Shown: positions 16,510 to 24,574 of the stretch, piece by piece | Layout: each line of letters starts with the position of its first letter | Numbering within the stretch: the stretch's first letter is position 1 | Source: an uncultured Paraprevotella sp. | Lineage (GTDB): Bacteria; Bacteroidota; Bacteroidia; Bacteroidales; Bacteroidaceae | Reading direction: 5' to 3' | Length of the DNA stretch: 64,000 nucleotides | Assembly: GCA_900548345.1 (NCBI GenBank) | Contig: URKA01000002.1 | Coordinates: 1-64,000, forward strand | Notes under the pieces: model-generated | What the model was told of the DNA's origin: nothing | Databases searched by the model: none | The model's input: only the letters and a program-made list of their open reading frames with translations | Made by a program: the position numbers and the translations under genes

Positions 16510-17640
16510 TTATAGAATGACCGATGCCGGATACTGCATCGTGCAACAATGTAATGACCCGTGCTGGCGGATGAGCACCCGGCAGTCGATGCCGGTCACG
16601 GCATGTTGCGGGAATGCCTTTTGCAACACCCGCAGCGCCTGCACGTCCTTTACCGGCTGGTTGTAGGTGGGCATCAGCACAGCATCGTTGATGACAAGAA
16701 AGTTGGCGTAGGTGGCCGGCAGTCTTTCGCCGTCCTCGTCGAATATCGCATCCGGAAGGGGGAGCGGCAGGAGGCGGTAGGGCTTGCCTTCTGCGGTGCG
16801 GAACGTGTACAGTTGTTCTTCCATTTTTTGTAGTGCATCGTAGTGCTCGTCACCGATGTCGTTGCATGCCACATATACAATCGTGTCGTCCGGGCAGAAG
16901 CGTGCCAGTGTATCAATATGACTGTCCGTGTCGTCTCCGGCCAAGTAACCGTGGTCGAGCCATAAGACCCTGTCGGCATGCAGCAGGCTTTTCAGTCTCG
17001 TTTCGATTTCTTGCCGGTTCAGGTATTCGTTGCGGTTGGCAGACAGCAGGCATTCCGATGTGGTCATCAATGTGCCCCGTCCGTCGCTTTCGATGGAACC
17101 TCCTTCGAAAACAAAATCGAGGCAGTTGACATACTGTCCTTGCAGCAAGTGTTTCTCATGAAGGATGCGGTTGATGCGGTTGTCCTTGTCGGCGGCAAAC
17201 TTCAGTCCCCATCCGTTGAAACGGAAGTCGAGCAGGCGGGGGGCCTGTGCATCGAGCAGGGTGATAAAGCCATGGTCGCGTGCCCACGTGTCGTTGGTGG
17301 GGCATTCCGCCCAACGGATGCGGTTGAGCAACGCCGACGGCAGTCTGGATTGCATCAAGGCTTCCACTTTTTCGCGTTCGGGGGTGACAATCAATAAAAG
17401 TTCGTGCGACGCTATTTCATAGGCTATGCGGACGTAGCATTCCGTCACATCCGTAAGGATTGGTGCCCAGTCGGTGCCGTCATGAGGCCATGTCAGCTGC
17501 ACGCCGCTTTGCGGATACCATTCGGCCGGCATGAACGTCTGCCGTGTCTGTACGGCCTCCGCACCGGTATAATCTTCAAAGTTAAGTTGTAATGTGCGTT
17601 CGTCCTTGGCGGATTTGCGTGCTTTGTATTGCAGTCCCAT
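16510..17640 (-). CDS. aguA: Agmatine deiminase
   Basis: A 376-codon frame of the peptidyl-arginine deiminase-like family. Seen are TWPHDGTDWAP, NDTWARDHGFI, FEGGSIESDGRGTLMT, DDTDSHIDTLARF and the terminal GSLHCCTMQYP, whose first Cys (365) is the expected nucleophile. It converts agmatine to N-carbamoylputrescine and ammonia. Start choice: ATG at 17640 is preceded by a TAAATTTG promoter box. The family usually begins at MPAEWYPQSG, which is the in-frame ATG at 17532, and a second box TAACTTTG lies at 17577-17584. The shorter form is plausible. First gene of aguA-aguB, possibly with glnN. Confidence 0.93.
   Translation of the reverse strand: MGLQYKARKSAKDERTLQLNFEDYTGAEAVQTRQTFMPAEWYPQSGVQLTWPHDGTDWAPILTDVTECYVRIAYEIASHELLLIVTPEREKVEALMQSRLPSALLNRIRWAECPTNDTWARDHGFITLLDAQAPRLLDFRFNGWGLKFAADKDNRINRILHEKHLLQGQYVNCLDFVFEGGSIESDGRGTLMTTSECLLSANRNEYLNRQEIETRLKSLLHADRVLWLDHGYLAGDDTDSHIDTLARFCPDDTIVYVACNDIGDEHYDALQKMEEQLYTFRTAEGKPYRLLPLPLPDAIFDEDGERLPATYANFLVINDAVLMPTYNQPVKDVQALRVLQKAFPQHAVTGIDCRVLIRQHGSLHCCTMQYPASVIL
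17577..17584 (-). promoter_or_regulatory. Alternative -7 box (TAACTTTG) inside the 5' part of the aguA frame
   Basis: TAACTTTG on the minus strand, 45 nt upstream of the in-frame ATG at 17532. If used, aguA would start at MPAEWYPQ. It may be chance, as the box lies within an open frame. Confidence 0.35.
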
Positions 17641-17716
17641 GGTTTCTTATGTTGTTTAAGCCGATATACGTCCTCGCGTACCTATTATATATACGTCCGT
17701 TTCCGTCATTTGCCGG

Positions 17717-17724
17717 CAAATTTA
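17717..17724 (-). promoter_or_regulatory. -7 box (TAAATTTG) for aguA
   Basis: TAAATTTG on the minus strand, perfect to TAnnTTTG, about 77 nt upstream of the ATG at 17640. No clear -33 element. Confidence 0.5.
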
Positions 17725-17797
17725 CGGATAAAAATTGAAATTTAGGGCGTCTCTCATAAAATACTGTGCTTTTTCACGTTCCGTCGAAAGTTTTTCG

Positions 17798-17805
17798 TAC
17801 TTTTG
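17798..17805 (+). promoter_or_regulatory. -7 box (TACTTTTG) for the FetAB-like operon
   Basis: TACTTTTG on the + strand, about 60 nt upstream of the ATG at 17866. It is divergent from the aguA promoter, with about 75 bp between the two boxes. Confidence 0.55.
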
Positions 17806-17865
17806 CTTTGCCGTCGGCGCGGATGACAGGTGCCGGCGCACTTTTTTCAAACCAAAACAAGCCGG

Positions 17866-18489
17866 ATGCTGAAAATAAAACATGCTTCGTTGCGCCTTGG
17901 AGGCCGTCTTCTTCTGCAGGATTTTAATCTGGAAGTGAAAGCAGGCGAGTGGGTCTGTATCACCGGAGAGTCGGGGTGTGGAAAGACTTCTCTCCTGCGT
18001 GCCGCATTAGGTTTTCTGCCGCTTGAAGAGGGAAGTGTGAGCATTGGCGGCGAGGTGATGGACGTGCATAGCGTGGACCGCTTGCGCCGTCAGGTTTCTT
18101 ACCTGCCTCAGGAACTTTATATTCCCGAAGAGTGGGTAAGAGACATGTTGCGTGTACCTTTTAGCTTGAAGGCCAACCGGGATGTGCCCAGGAGTGAGGA
18201 GTCTCTAATGGAGGTCTGGGGTGTGTTGGGGCTTGAACGGGAACTTCTTCATCGCAGGGTGGCACAGTTGTCGGGCGGTCAGCGTCAGCGCATCGTTTTG
18301 TCGATGTCAGCACTGTTGGGAAAGCGGCTCCTGTTGGCTGATGAGCCGGTGTCGGCCCTGGACGGCGAGAGTGTGGCCCGTGTCTCCGCATTGTTTCGCA
18401 GAATGGCAGACGAGGGTACGGCTGTGCTTGCCGTGTCGCACAACAAGGATTTCGTGTCGGCGTGCGACAGGATGGTGGTGCTGAAATAA
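17866..18489 (+). CDS. ABC transporter ATP-binding protein (FetA-like)
   Basis: 207 residues from the ATG at 17866 (MLKIKHASLRLGG), the natural start of this compact NBD. Walker A is GESGCGKTS, the Q-loop SYLPQELYIPEE, the signature LSGGQRQRI, Walker B RLLLADEP and the switch His in AVSHNKDF. It powers the permease encoded 6 nt downstream. By family, such NBD plus UPF0014 permease pairs (E. coli FetAB) are implicated in iron export and resistance to oxidative stress. Confidence 0.88.
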   Translation: MLKIKHASLRLGGRLLLQDFNLEVKAGEWVCITGESGCGKTSLLRAALGFLPLEEGSVSIGGEVMDVHSVDRLRRQVSYLPQELYIPEEWVRDMLRVPFSLKANRDVPRSEESLMEVWGVLGLERELLHRRVAQLSGGQRQRIVLSMSALLGKRLLLADEPVSALDGESVARVSALFRRMADEGTAVLAVSHNKDFVSACDRMVVLK

Positions 18490-18495
18490 GAAAGA

Positions 18496-19332
18496 ATGTA
18501 TATGATGGGAACGGTTGACTTGACATATATGGGATTGGGGCTGGGCATGCTGATGATGCTCGTCCCGTTTTATTTCTTCTGGCGGTTCAAGACGGGGTTG
18601 CTTTCGGCAGCCGTACTGAGCACCGTGAGGATGACCATACAACTGTTGCTCATAGGTGTGTATCTGCGTTTCCTGTTCAGGTGGGACAACGCATGGGTCA
18701 ATGTGCTGTGGATGGCGGCAATGGCGGTGATTGCCTCCCATACGGCTGTGAGCCGCACGGTGTTGCGCCGGAAGGTGCTTTTCGTGCCGGTTTTCGTGGG
18801 CCTGTTGGTGACGGTTCTTCTTGTCTCCTTGTATTTTTTAGGTGTGGTCATGGGCATCGGCGACGTATTTGCCGCCCGTTATTTCATACCGGTTGTCGGT
18901 GTTCTGTTCGGCAATATGCTTACGGTCAATGTGATGGCGCTTAATGTCTATTACGGTGATTTGCAGCGCGAACAGCAGATGTATTACTATCTTCTGGGCA
19001 ACGGCGCCACGCGTTTCGAGGCCGTCCTTCCTTTTTTGCGGTCGGCCGTGACCAAATCCTTTTCTCCCTGCATCGCCAATATGGCTGTGCTGGGTATAGT
19101 CTCCTTTCCCGGTACGATGATTGGTCAGATTCTGGGCGGCTCGATGCCCGAAGTGGCTATCAAGTACCAGCTGATGATTAGTGTAATCACCGTAGTGGCT
19201 TCCATGCTCTCGCTGGTGGTGACGATTGCGCTTTCCATGCGCCGCACGTTTGATGAATTCGGTCGTCTGCGTCCGATATTCCGGATGCGCGACGGAGCCT
19301 CATGCGGAAACGGGACATCGCATCAAGGTTGA
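18496..19332 (+). CDS. UPF0014/FetB-family ABC permease
   Basis: 278 residues with about seven hydrophobic segments. STVRMTIQLLLIGVYL, the mid-protein GNMLTVNVMALNVYYGDL and IVSFPGTMIGQILGGSMPEVAIKYQLMI are the conserved stretches of the UPF0014 (FetB/YbbM) family. It forms the membrane half of the exporter with the ATPase just upstream. Iron export is known for the E. coli pair and is inferred here; other metals are possible. Confidence 0.88.
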   Translation: MYMMGTVDLTYMGLGLGMLMMLVPFYFFWRFKTGLLSAAVLSTVRMTIQLLLIGVYLRFLFRWDNAWVNVLWMAAMAVIASHTAVSRTVLRRKVLFVPVFVGLLVTVLLVSLYFLGVVMGIGDVFAARYFIPVVGVLFGNMLTVNVMALNVYYGDLQREQQMYYYLLGNGATRFEAVLPFLRSAVTKSFSPCIANMAVLGIVSFPGTMIGQILGGSMPEVAIKYQLMISVITVVASMLSLVVTIALSMRRTFDEFGRLRPIFRMRDGASCGNGTSHQG

Positions 19333-19497
19333 ATGTCACATCTTGCTGTATTCCGGGATGTTCCGCTTCAGGGCGTTTTTGCATGCATTATATTTAACTT
19401 CCGGAAAGTTGGTCAACAGGATGGCTGAAAACCGGCGGTAAAAACTTAAATAATGAAAAAGAAAGGGCGAAATGAGGGTTATTATCTTATTTTTCCG

Positions 19498-19505
19498 TAT
19501 ATTTG
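19498..19505 (+). promoter_or_regulatory. -7 box (TATATTTG) for the Nif3-like gene
   Basis: TATATTTG on the + strand, 18 nt before the GTG at 19524. It supports the GTG start, because an upstream TTG frame start would lie inside the box. Confidence 0.55.
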
Positions 19506-19523
19506 CACCAAATTTTCTGTGAC

Positions 19524-20333
19524 GTGAAAATTAAGGAAGTAGTTTTTGCCCTTGAAAGATTCGCGCCTTTGCCCTTGCAGGAAAGCTATGATAATGCCGG
19601 CCTGCAGGTGGGATTGACAGAGGCGGAAGCATCAGGGGCATTATTGTGTCTTGACGTGACCGAGGAAGTGCTCGACGAAGCCATTTCGTTGGGCTGTAAT
19701 CTTGTGGTGTCGCACCATCCGTTGCTGTTCCGAGGGCTGAAGACTGTGGCCGACCGCAACATTGTGGAACGCTGTGTGCGCAAGGCCATTCAGAACGACA
19801 TAGCCATCTATTCCGCCCATACGAATTTGGACAATGCCGAAGACGGGGTGAACTTCAAGATTGCCGAGAAGCTGGATTTGAAAGACGTGCAACTGCTGTT
19901 GCCGCATCCTGTCAAAGTGAAAGACCAGTTGCATGAATATACGGTAATGGCAGGAAGCGGAGTGGCCGGGTATCTTACCGAGCCGGAAGACTCGCTCAAA
20001 TTCCTGCAACGCATCAAGTCGGTGTTTCATGTGGAATGTTTGATGCACAACGAGCTGATTCAACATCCCGTACACAAGGTGGTGATATGCGGCGGAGCCG
20101 GAGACTTTATGCTGGAGCATGCCGTAGAATGCGGGGCCGATGCCTTCCTGACGGGCGAGATGCACTATCATCAGTATTTCGGCTACGAACAGAAAATACA
20201 GATAGCCGTGATGGGGCATTACCAGAGCGAGCAGTATACCAAGGAAATATTTTATTCAATCATAGGGGATGTGTGTCCCGACCTGCCGGTTTATATGACT
20301 ACGGTGGATACGAACCCGATAAATTATTTGTAA
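19524..20333 (+). CDS. Nif3-like dinuclear metal centre hexameric protein
   Basis: 269 residues, read from a GTG start (MKIKEV...), which gives the normal N-terminus ahead of FAPLPLQESYDNAGLQVG. VVSHHPLLFRG, YSAHTNLDNAEDGVN and GEMHYHQYF provide the His/Glu/Asp ligands of the two-metal site. It is the Bacteroidetes form without the inserted PII-like domain of longer homologues. The biochemical role of this universal family is still unclear; it is often annotated as a GTP cyclohydrolase I type 2 homologue. It is co-transcribed with the zinc-ribbon protein 8 nt downstream, a pairing common in bacteria. Confidence 0.92.
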   Translation: MKIKEVVFALERFAPLPLQESYDNAGLQVGLTEAEASGALLCLDVTEEVLDEAISLGCNLVVSHHPLLFRGLKTVADRNIVERCVRKAIQNDIAIYSAHTNLDNAEDGVNFKIAEKLDLKDVQLLLPHPVKVKDQLHEYTVMAGSGVAGYLTEPEDSLKFLQRIKSVFHVECLMHNELIQHPVHKVVICGGAGDFMLEHAVECGADAFLTGEMHYHQYFGYEQKIQIAVMGHYQSEQYTKEIFYSIIGDVCPDLPVYMTTVDTNPINYL

Positions 20334-20341
20334 TTTAGTTT

Positions 20342-21166
20342 ATGGCAAAAGACGTAAAGAAAGATGTGACGGACCTGTCTATCGAAGAGAAGCTGAAGAA
20401 CTTGTACCAATTGCAGACGATGCTGTCTGAAATCGATAAGATTAAGACGCTGCGCGGAGAGCTTCCGCTGGAAGTGCAGGACTTGGAAGATGAAATCGAA
20501 GGATTGGCTACCCGTGTGGAGAAGATTCACGCTGAAATCGAGGAACTGAACGGCGATATCGCCAAACGTAAAAGTTCCATCGAGGCCAGCAACGCTTCCA
20601 TTGCCAAGTACACAAGTCAGCTGGATAATGTGCGCAACAACCGTGAATACGAGTCGTTGAGCAAGGAAATAGAGTATCAGACTCTGGACGTGCAATTGAA
20701 TGAGAAACGTATCAAGGAGGCATACGCGGCCATTGAAAACAAGAATGGAGAGATTGCCAAATGTACGGAACAGATGGAAGACCGCAGGGAAGACCTGAAT
20801 GTGAAGAAGTCCGAACTGGATGAGATTATTTCCGAAACCCGTTCCGAAGAAGAAAAACTGCGTGAAAAGGCAAAGGTTCTTGAGGCTACCATCGAACCTC
20901 GTCTTCTTCAGGCTTTCAAGCGCATCCGCAAGAATAGTCGTAACGGACTGGGTATCGTTTATGTGCAGCGTGATGCTTGTGGCGGTTGTTTCAACAAGAT
21001 TCCGCCCCAGAGACAGCTGGATATCCGTATGCGCAAGAAAATTATCGTATGCGAATACTGTGGCCGCATCATGATTGACCCTGAACTGGCCGGTGTGGAA
21101 ATGGAGCAGAAGGTTGCGGAGGATAAGCCGAAACGTCGCCGCCGTGCTGCCGCTGCGGAAGAGTAA
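20342..21166 (+). CDS. Coiled-coil C4-type zinc-ribbon protein
   Basis: 274 residues. A long heptad-rich coiled coil spans about residues 15-195 (rich in E, K, I, L). The C-terminal zinc ribbon has CGGCFNKIPPQ followed 19 residues later by CEYCGRIM, the zf-RING_7 pattern, then a basic KPKRRRRAAAAEE tail. Homologues may act as nucleic-acid or flagellar/secretion factors; the function is not established. Operon with the Nif3-like gene. Confidence 0.88.
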   Translation: MAKDVKKDVTDLSIEEKLKNLYQLQTMLSEIDKIKTLRGELPLEVQDLEDEIEGLATRVEKIHAEIEELNGDIAKRKSSIEASNASIAKYTSQLDNVRNNREYESLSKEIEYQTLDVQLNEKRIKEAYAAIENKNGEIAKCTEQMEDRREDLNVKKSELDEIISETRSEEEKLREKAKVLEATIEPRLLQAFKRIRKNSRNGLGIVYVQRDACGGCFNKIPPQRQLDIRMRKKIIVCEYCGRIMIDPELAGVEMEQKVAEDKPKRRRRAAAAEE

Positions 21167-21196
21167 GAAAGTGCTGTTTTGCAAGAGTTGTTAAAA

Positions 21197-21253
21197 CCTT
21201 TGTCATGATTTCCTTCTTTATATGGAGGTCATGACAAAGGTGTTTTGTTTTTT
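21197..21253 (+). terminator. Intrinsic terminator after the Nif3/zinc-ribbon operon
   Basis: CCTTTGTCATGA pairs with TCATGACAAAGG (12 bp) around a 20-nt loop, then TGTTTTGTTTTTT. A possible upstream ATG for the next gene at 21222 lies inside the loop, which argues against that start. Confidence 0.85.
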
Positions 21254-21263
21254 AGAATCTATA

Positions 21264-21650
21264 ATGATGGAAATAGACCATATCGCAATCTATGTCAGTA
21301 ATCTGGAGGTAGTAAAAGATTTCTTTATAGCATACTTTCGTGCAGAAGCCAATGAGATGTATCATAATCCCAAAACCGGACTCCGTTCGTATTTCCTGTC
21401 GTTTGACAATGGTTGTCGGATTGAGATTATGTCACGACCGGAAGTTCATGAAACCGTGTTTGATGAGTTTCGGGCCGGATTTATCCATCTGTCCTTCTCT
21501 GTGGGCGGCAGAAAGGCGGTTGATACCCTTACGGCAAGACTTGAAGAGGATGGTTATGTTGTGCTTTCCGGCCCTCGGATGACTGGCGACGGATATTATG
21601 AAAGCTGCATCAAGGGTATAGAGAATCTGCTCATCGAGATTTGCGAGTGA
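21264..21650 (+). CDS. VOC-family (glyoxalase/bleomycin-resistance fold) protein
   Basis: 128 residues from the ATG at 21264 (a second ATG follows at 21267). MEIDHIAIYVSNLEVVKDFF is the first beta-alpha-beta metal-binding block with a His ligand; GFIHLSFSVG and GIENLLIEICE supply the later His and Glu. It is a single-domain VOC protein, probably a metal-dependent dimer acting on a small molecule of unknown identity. The gene stands alone after a terminator. Confidence 0.87.
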   Translation: MMEIDHIAIYVSNLEVVKDFFIAYFRAEANEMYHNPKTGLRSYFLSFDNGCRIEIMSRPEVHETVFDEFRAGFIHLSFSVGGRKAVDTLTARLEEDGYVVLSGPRMTGDGYYESCIKGIENLLIEICE

Positions 21651-21728
21651 TATCTGTCTGTGGTGGGTGTCCGCAGGAAGGGCTGTGGGGAATCAACGCT
21701 TGTCATGCAGTATCCGGAGAGCGGTAGT

Positions 21729-22187
21729 CTATTCCCGGCATAGTTCCTGATAGTCGGGAATCTCTTTCAGGAATCTGTATGAGTTGGAAGAGTAGTTCAT
21801 CCGACAGCAATAGTGCTGCATGCCGTTGGAGACAATGAGATAATCTACGTGCAGCACCATGTTGTAGCGTGAAATCTGGTTGAATACCTTTTGTGTAATG
21901 TTAATGTGCGGCGCCTTGTATTCGATAATCATGCGTGGCCGCATCTGTCGGTCGTATACTACACTGTCGCATCTCTTATCCGTTCCGTTCAGGTTAAGTG
22001 AGACTTCATTTGCTATCAGGCCGATGGGGTAACCTTTATGTTCTAACAGAAAATGCACGAAATGTTGACGCACCCATTCTTCCGGTGTCAGGGCGATATG
22101 TTTCTTCCTGAGTTCGTCGAAAATGAATGTCTTGCCGTTTCGTTTCGTGACTTTTATTGCGTATTGTGGAAGGTTTAATGCGAACAT
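21729..22187 (-). CDS. HsdR-N-like (HSDR_N_2) PD-(D/E)xK nuclease-fold protein
   Basis: 152 residues. The type I restriction HsdR N-terminal nuclease motif is intact: Glu61 (ANEVSLN), Asp74 (KRCDSVVYD), Glu89-x-Lys91 (MIIEYKAPH) and a later Gln104 (FNQISRYN). No helicase domain and no hsdM/hsdS are nearby, so it is not a type I restriction system. Small proteins of this kind are widespread in Bacteroidetes, and here the gene is divergent from holA, which hints at DNA repair or replication. Role not established. Confidence 0.85.
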   Translation of the reverse strand: MFALNLPQYAIKVTKRNGKTFIFDELRKKHIALTPEEWVRQHFVHFLLEHKGYPIGLIANEVSLNLNGTDKRCDSVVYDRQMRPRMIIEYKAPHINITQKVFNQISRYNMVLHVDYLIVSNGMQHYCCRMNYSSNSYRFLKEIPDYQELCRE

Positions 22188-22191
22188 TTGC

Positions 22192-22199
22192 TAACTTTG
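22192..22199 (+). promoter_or_regulatory. -7 box (TAACTTTG) for holA
   Basis: TAACTTTG on the + strand, about 70 nt upstream of the ATG at 22270, directly next to the divergent nuclease-fold gene. Confidence 0.5.
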
Positions 22200-22269
22200 C
22201 AATGTATGCTTTGTTTACAGGACAAAAGTACAGAAAAAAAATGAAGTGGAAAGAGTAAATGGTGGAAAA

Positions 22270-23298
22270 ATGGCGGTAGCAAAGAAAGACGGAGTAACGT
22301 ATGAAGAAATCATTCGTGTGGTACGGGCCGGGAAGTTCGCCCCCGTATATTATCTGATGGGCGAGGAATCGTATTATATAGATAAAGTGAGCGAGTTTAT
22401 CGCAGATTCGGCTTTGCAAGAACATGAAAGGGATTTTAATCTCACTGTGTGCTACGGTTCGGATGTAACTATGGATGAAGTAATCAATGCCGCCAAACGT
22501 TTTCCTATGATGGCAGAGAGGCAGGTGGTGATGGTGCGCGAAGCACAGAACCTGAACGGAAAGGAGCGCCTGTCGTTTTATTTGGAGCATCCTCAACCCA
22601 CCACCGTATTGATTTTCTGTCATAAGAACGGTTCGCTTGACAAGAGAAAGAAATTGGCCGCCGACATTCAGCGTGTAGGTGTGCTCTTTGAATCTAAAAA
22701 ATATTATGATAGCCAATTGCCGGGCTTCGTTACTTCGTATTTGCAGCGCAAGGGGGTAGCGATGGAGCAACATGCGGTCATGATGATGTGTGAGTATGTG
22801 GGAAGTGATTTGTCGCGGCTTGCAGGTGAACTCGACAAACTGTTGCTGGCACTTCCGAAAGGGGAGAATCGTATCGATGCAGCCTTTGTAGAGCGTTTGA
22901 TAGGCATAAGCAAAGATTTTAACAACTTTGAACTGGTTTCTGCGCTGGTGGCAAAGGATGTTCTTAAGGTAAATAGAATAGTGAAATATTTTAACGACAA
23001 TCCTAAGTCGTATGCTTTTCAGCCGACCCTGTCAGTCTTGTTCGGTTTTTTCAGTAACCTGATGGTCGCCTATTATGCACCTCAACGTACAGAGGAGGGG
23101 ATTGCCACTTGGCTTGAGCTGCCCCGTTGGCAAGTGACGCGCAACATACTTCCTGCCATGCAAAAATATTCGGGAGTGAAAGTGATGCAGATAATCGGTA
23201 AACTGCGCGAAATGGATGCGAAATCAAAAGGAATAGGGAATACGATAGCTACATCCGGCGACCTTTTGAAGGAGCTTACTTACTTTATTTTGCACTGA
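22270..23298 (+). CDS. holA: DNA polymerase III subunit delta
   Basis: 342 residues from the ATG at 22270; a GTG eight codons earlier is possible. FAPVYYLMGEESYYIDKVSEFI, the ERQVVMVREAQNL block and ESKKYYDSQLPGFVTSYLQRKG match the delta subunit of the clamp loader. The C-terminal region (SVLFGFFSNLMVAYYA, then LPAMQKYSGVKVMQIIGKLREMD) is the helical collar domain. It opens the sliding clamp as part of the clamp-loader complex. Confidence 0.93.
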   Translation: MAVAKKDGVTYEEIIRVVRAGKFAPVYYLMGEESYYIDKVSEFIADSALQEHERDFNLTVCYGSDVTMDEVINAAKRFPMMAERQVVMVREAQNLNGKERLSFYLEHPQPTTVLIFCHKNGSLDKRKKLAADIQRVGVLFESKKYYDSQLPGFVTSYLQRKGVAMEQHAVMMMCEYVGSDLSRLAGELDKLLLALPKGENRIDAAFVERLIGISKDFNNFELVSALVAKDVLKVNRIVKYFNDNPKSYAFQPTLSVLFGFFSNLMVAYYAPQRTEEGIATWLELPRWQVTRNILPAMQKYSGVKVMQIIGKLREMDAKSKGIGNTIATSGDLLKELTYFILH

Positions 23299-23376
23299 AA
23301 AGCCTCTTTTTCTCTTTTTCTCTTCTCCTTCTGTATTTGTTAAAAAGTAATTTATAATACTTCAAAATAGGGAGTT

Positions 23377-23463
23377 AGGTCTTTTTCCGTTTGCTGAGAT
23401 TTCGATATTTCTGTTTATTCTTGCCGTTGATAGGGAATTTTGAAATCTCGCAAAAAAAGACCT
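23377..23463 (+). ncRNA. Candidate structured RNA (87-nt hairpin)
   Basis: AGGTCTTTTT at the left end pairs with AAAAAGACCT at the right end. Inside, TTTGC-T-GAGATTTC pairs with GAAATCTC-GCAAA, giving an almost continuous arm with a roughly 38-nt apical loop. On the + strand the arm is followed by TTTTTAC, so it could terminate. Strand and function are uncertain; it may also be a holA terminator of unusual size. Confidence 0.4.
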
Positions 23464-24001
23464 TTTTACGGAATACGGTGATTTACATTAACTTTTATTA
23501 AACCGCTTAGCGTGCAGTTTATATTTATAAATCAAAACAATTAAATTACACTTCTAAAATGCAAATCAGCAAAGCCATAGACAAACCGCATGTATTTACA
23601 AAATAGAATTGATGTTTTTATATTTAAATTCTGTGATTAGAATAAATAAATGAATATTTATTTGTTGTCTTGCCTGCTTGTTAAGTTGTGAATAACCAGT
23701 GTATTATACAAATTTATATAAATAACAATCCATTGTAAACACCTAAAAACAGAAATAATATGCTGTCTTCCTTTTGTTTTGTACTTTTTGAGTAGTATAA
23801 GTGGTTATTATCCAATGTATTAATTGATTTAATAAAATAAAAATTTTAAAATGTATATTTAGGGGTCTTATCTTTATATTTATATAGTTAAAACAATGGC
23901 GTGCTTTTTGTCTCTGGTGTTGATGTTTTAAAATACAAATACAAACCAATGTATTTTGAAATTTATAATTTAGATTTGTTGCGAGTCTCTTTTTTTGTTT
24001 T

Positions 24002-24009
24002 TACCTTTG
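24002..24009 (+). promoter_or_regulatory. -7 box (TACCTTTG) for the XRE regulator
   Basis: TACCTTTG matches TAnnTTTG, 34 nt before the ATG at 24043. A TTTG at 23975-23978 is 23 bp upstream, slightly wide for a -33 element. Confidence 0.5.
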
Positions 24010-24042
24010 TAAACTGAAAGAAAATCCCATGGATGAGGGAAA

Positions 24043-24567
24043 ATGGACCCATTAAACACAATAATGATGAAAGACCGGATACTACAAATCATGCGAATGA
24101 AGAAAATGAGCCAGCAGGAGTTTGCTAAAGCCATAGAGGTTTCTCCTGCTTCCTTGTCAAATATTTTTAATGGACGGACAAATCCTACCAATAACCATGT
24201 AAGCGCAATCCATAATCATTTTCCAGATATCAATATTAATTGGCTGATGTTTGGTGAGGGCGATATGTACATGTCGGACAAACCGTCTGCGTCGGATAGT
24301 GCGGACACAATCGATAATGTTTCTTCCACGCCTTCGGGAACTGTTGAAGATGAAGGGCTGCTTTTTCCTGAGTATGGCTCTCTACGGTCGGGAGATGTTT
24401 CGTCCTGTTCATCCGTTCATGCCGTTAACCAGGAGACGAAGCAAGCGGAGATGTCTGTACCGGTGGTTAGAGAAATAGTAAAATATATAGACAAGCCTCA
24501 AAGGAGAATTACAGAAATACGGATATTCTTCGATGATGGAACGTATGAGGTATTTGGCGGAAATTAA
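24043..24567 (+). CDS. XRE-type helix-turn-helix regulator
   Basis: 174 residues. RILQIMRMKKMSQQEFAKAIEVSPASLSNIFNGRTNP is a lambda-repressor-like HTH, followed by HNHFPDININWLMFGEGDMYM. This is the standard Bacteroidetes XRE arrangement seen in phage-like and housekeeping regulators. The middle (about 85-140) is Ser/Asp-rich and probably unstructured; the C-terminus (RRITEIRIFFDDGTYEVF) is a short beta unit. ATGs at 24064 and 24067 are alternative starts. The gene lies between an AT-rich gap and, 7 nt after its stop, a 22-nt repeat array. Target unknown. Confidence 0.85.
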   Translation: MDPLNTIMMKDRILQIMRMKKMSQQEFAKAIEVSPASLSNIFNGRTNPTNNHVSAIHNHFPDININWLMFGEGDMYMSDKPSASDSADTIDNVSSTPSGTVEDEGLLFPEYGSLRSGDVSSCSSVHAVNQETKQAEMSVPVVREIVKYIDKPQRRITEIRIFFDDGTYEVFGGN

Positions 24568-24574
24568 ATTACAT

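Larger units (their letters stand above)
23299..24042. other. AT-rich gene-free region
   Basis: About 740 bp, far more AT-rich than the flanking genes, with no coding frame of interest. It includes the hairpin at 23377-23463. A single TTATTCACA-like DnaA box (reverse strand, 23687-23695) is present without further boxes. The end nearest 24 kb carries the promoter of the XRE gene. The base composition suggests foreign or fast-evolving DNA. Confidence 0.55.

Noticed and set aside
20324..21184. A 286-codon minus-strand frame opposite the zinc-ribbon gene
   Set aside because: Antisense shadow of a repetitive coiled-coil coding region; translation is Phe/Leu-rich without membrane-protein logic.
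21729..22187. Type I restriction-modification system
   Set aside because: Only an HsdR N-terminal-like domain is present; no helicase part, hsdM or hsdS.
23687..23695. Replication origin in the AT-rich region beside holA
   Set aside because: Only one perfect DnaA-type box; no cluster of boxes, no dnaA or dnaN nearby.
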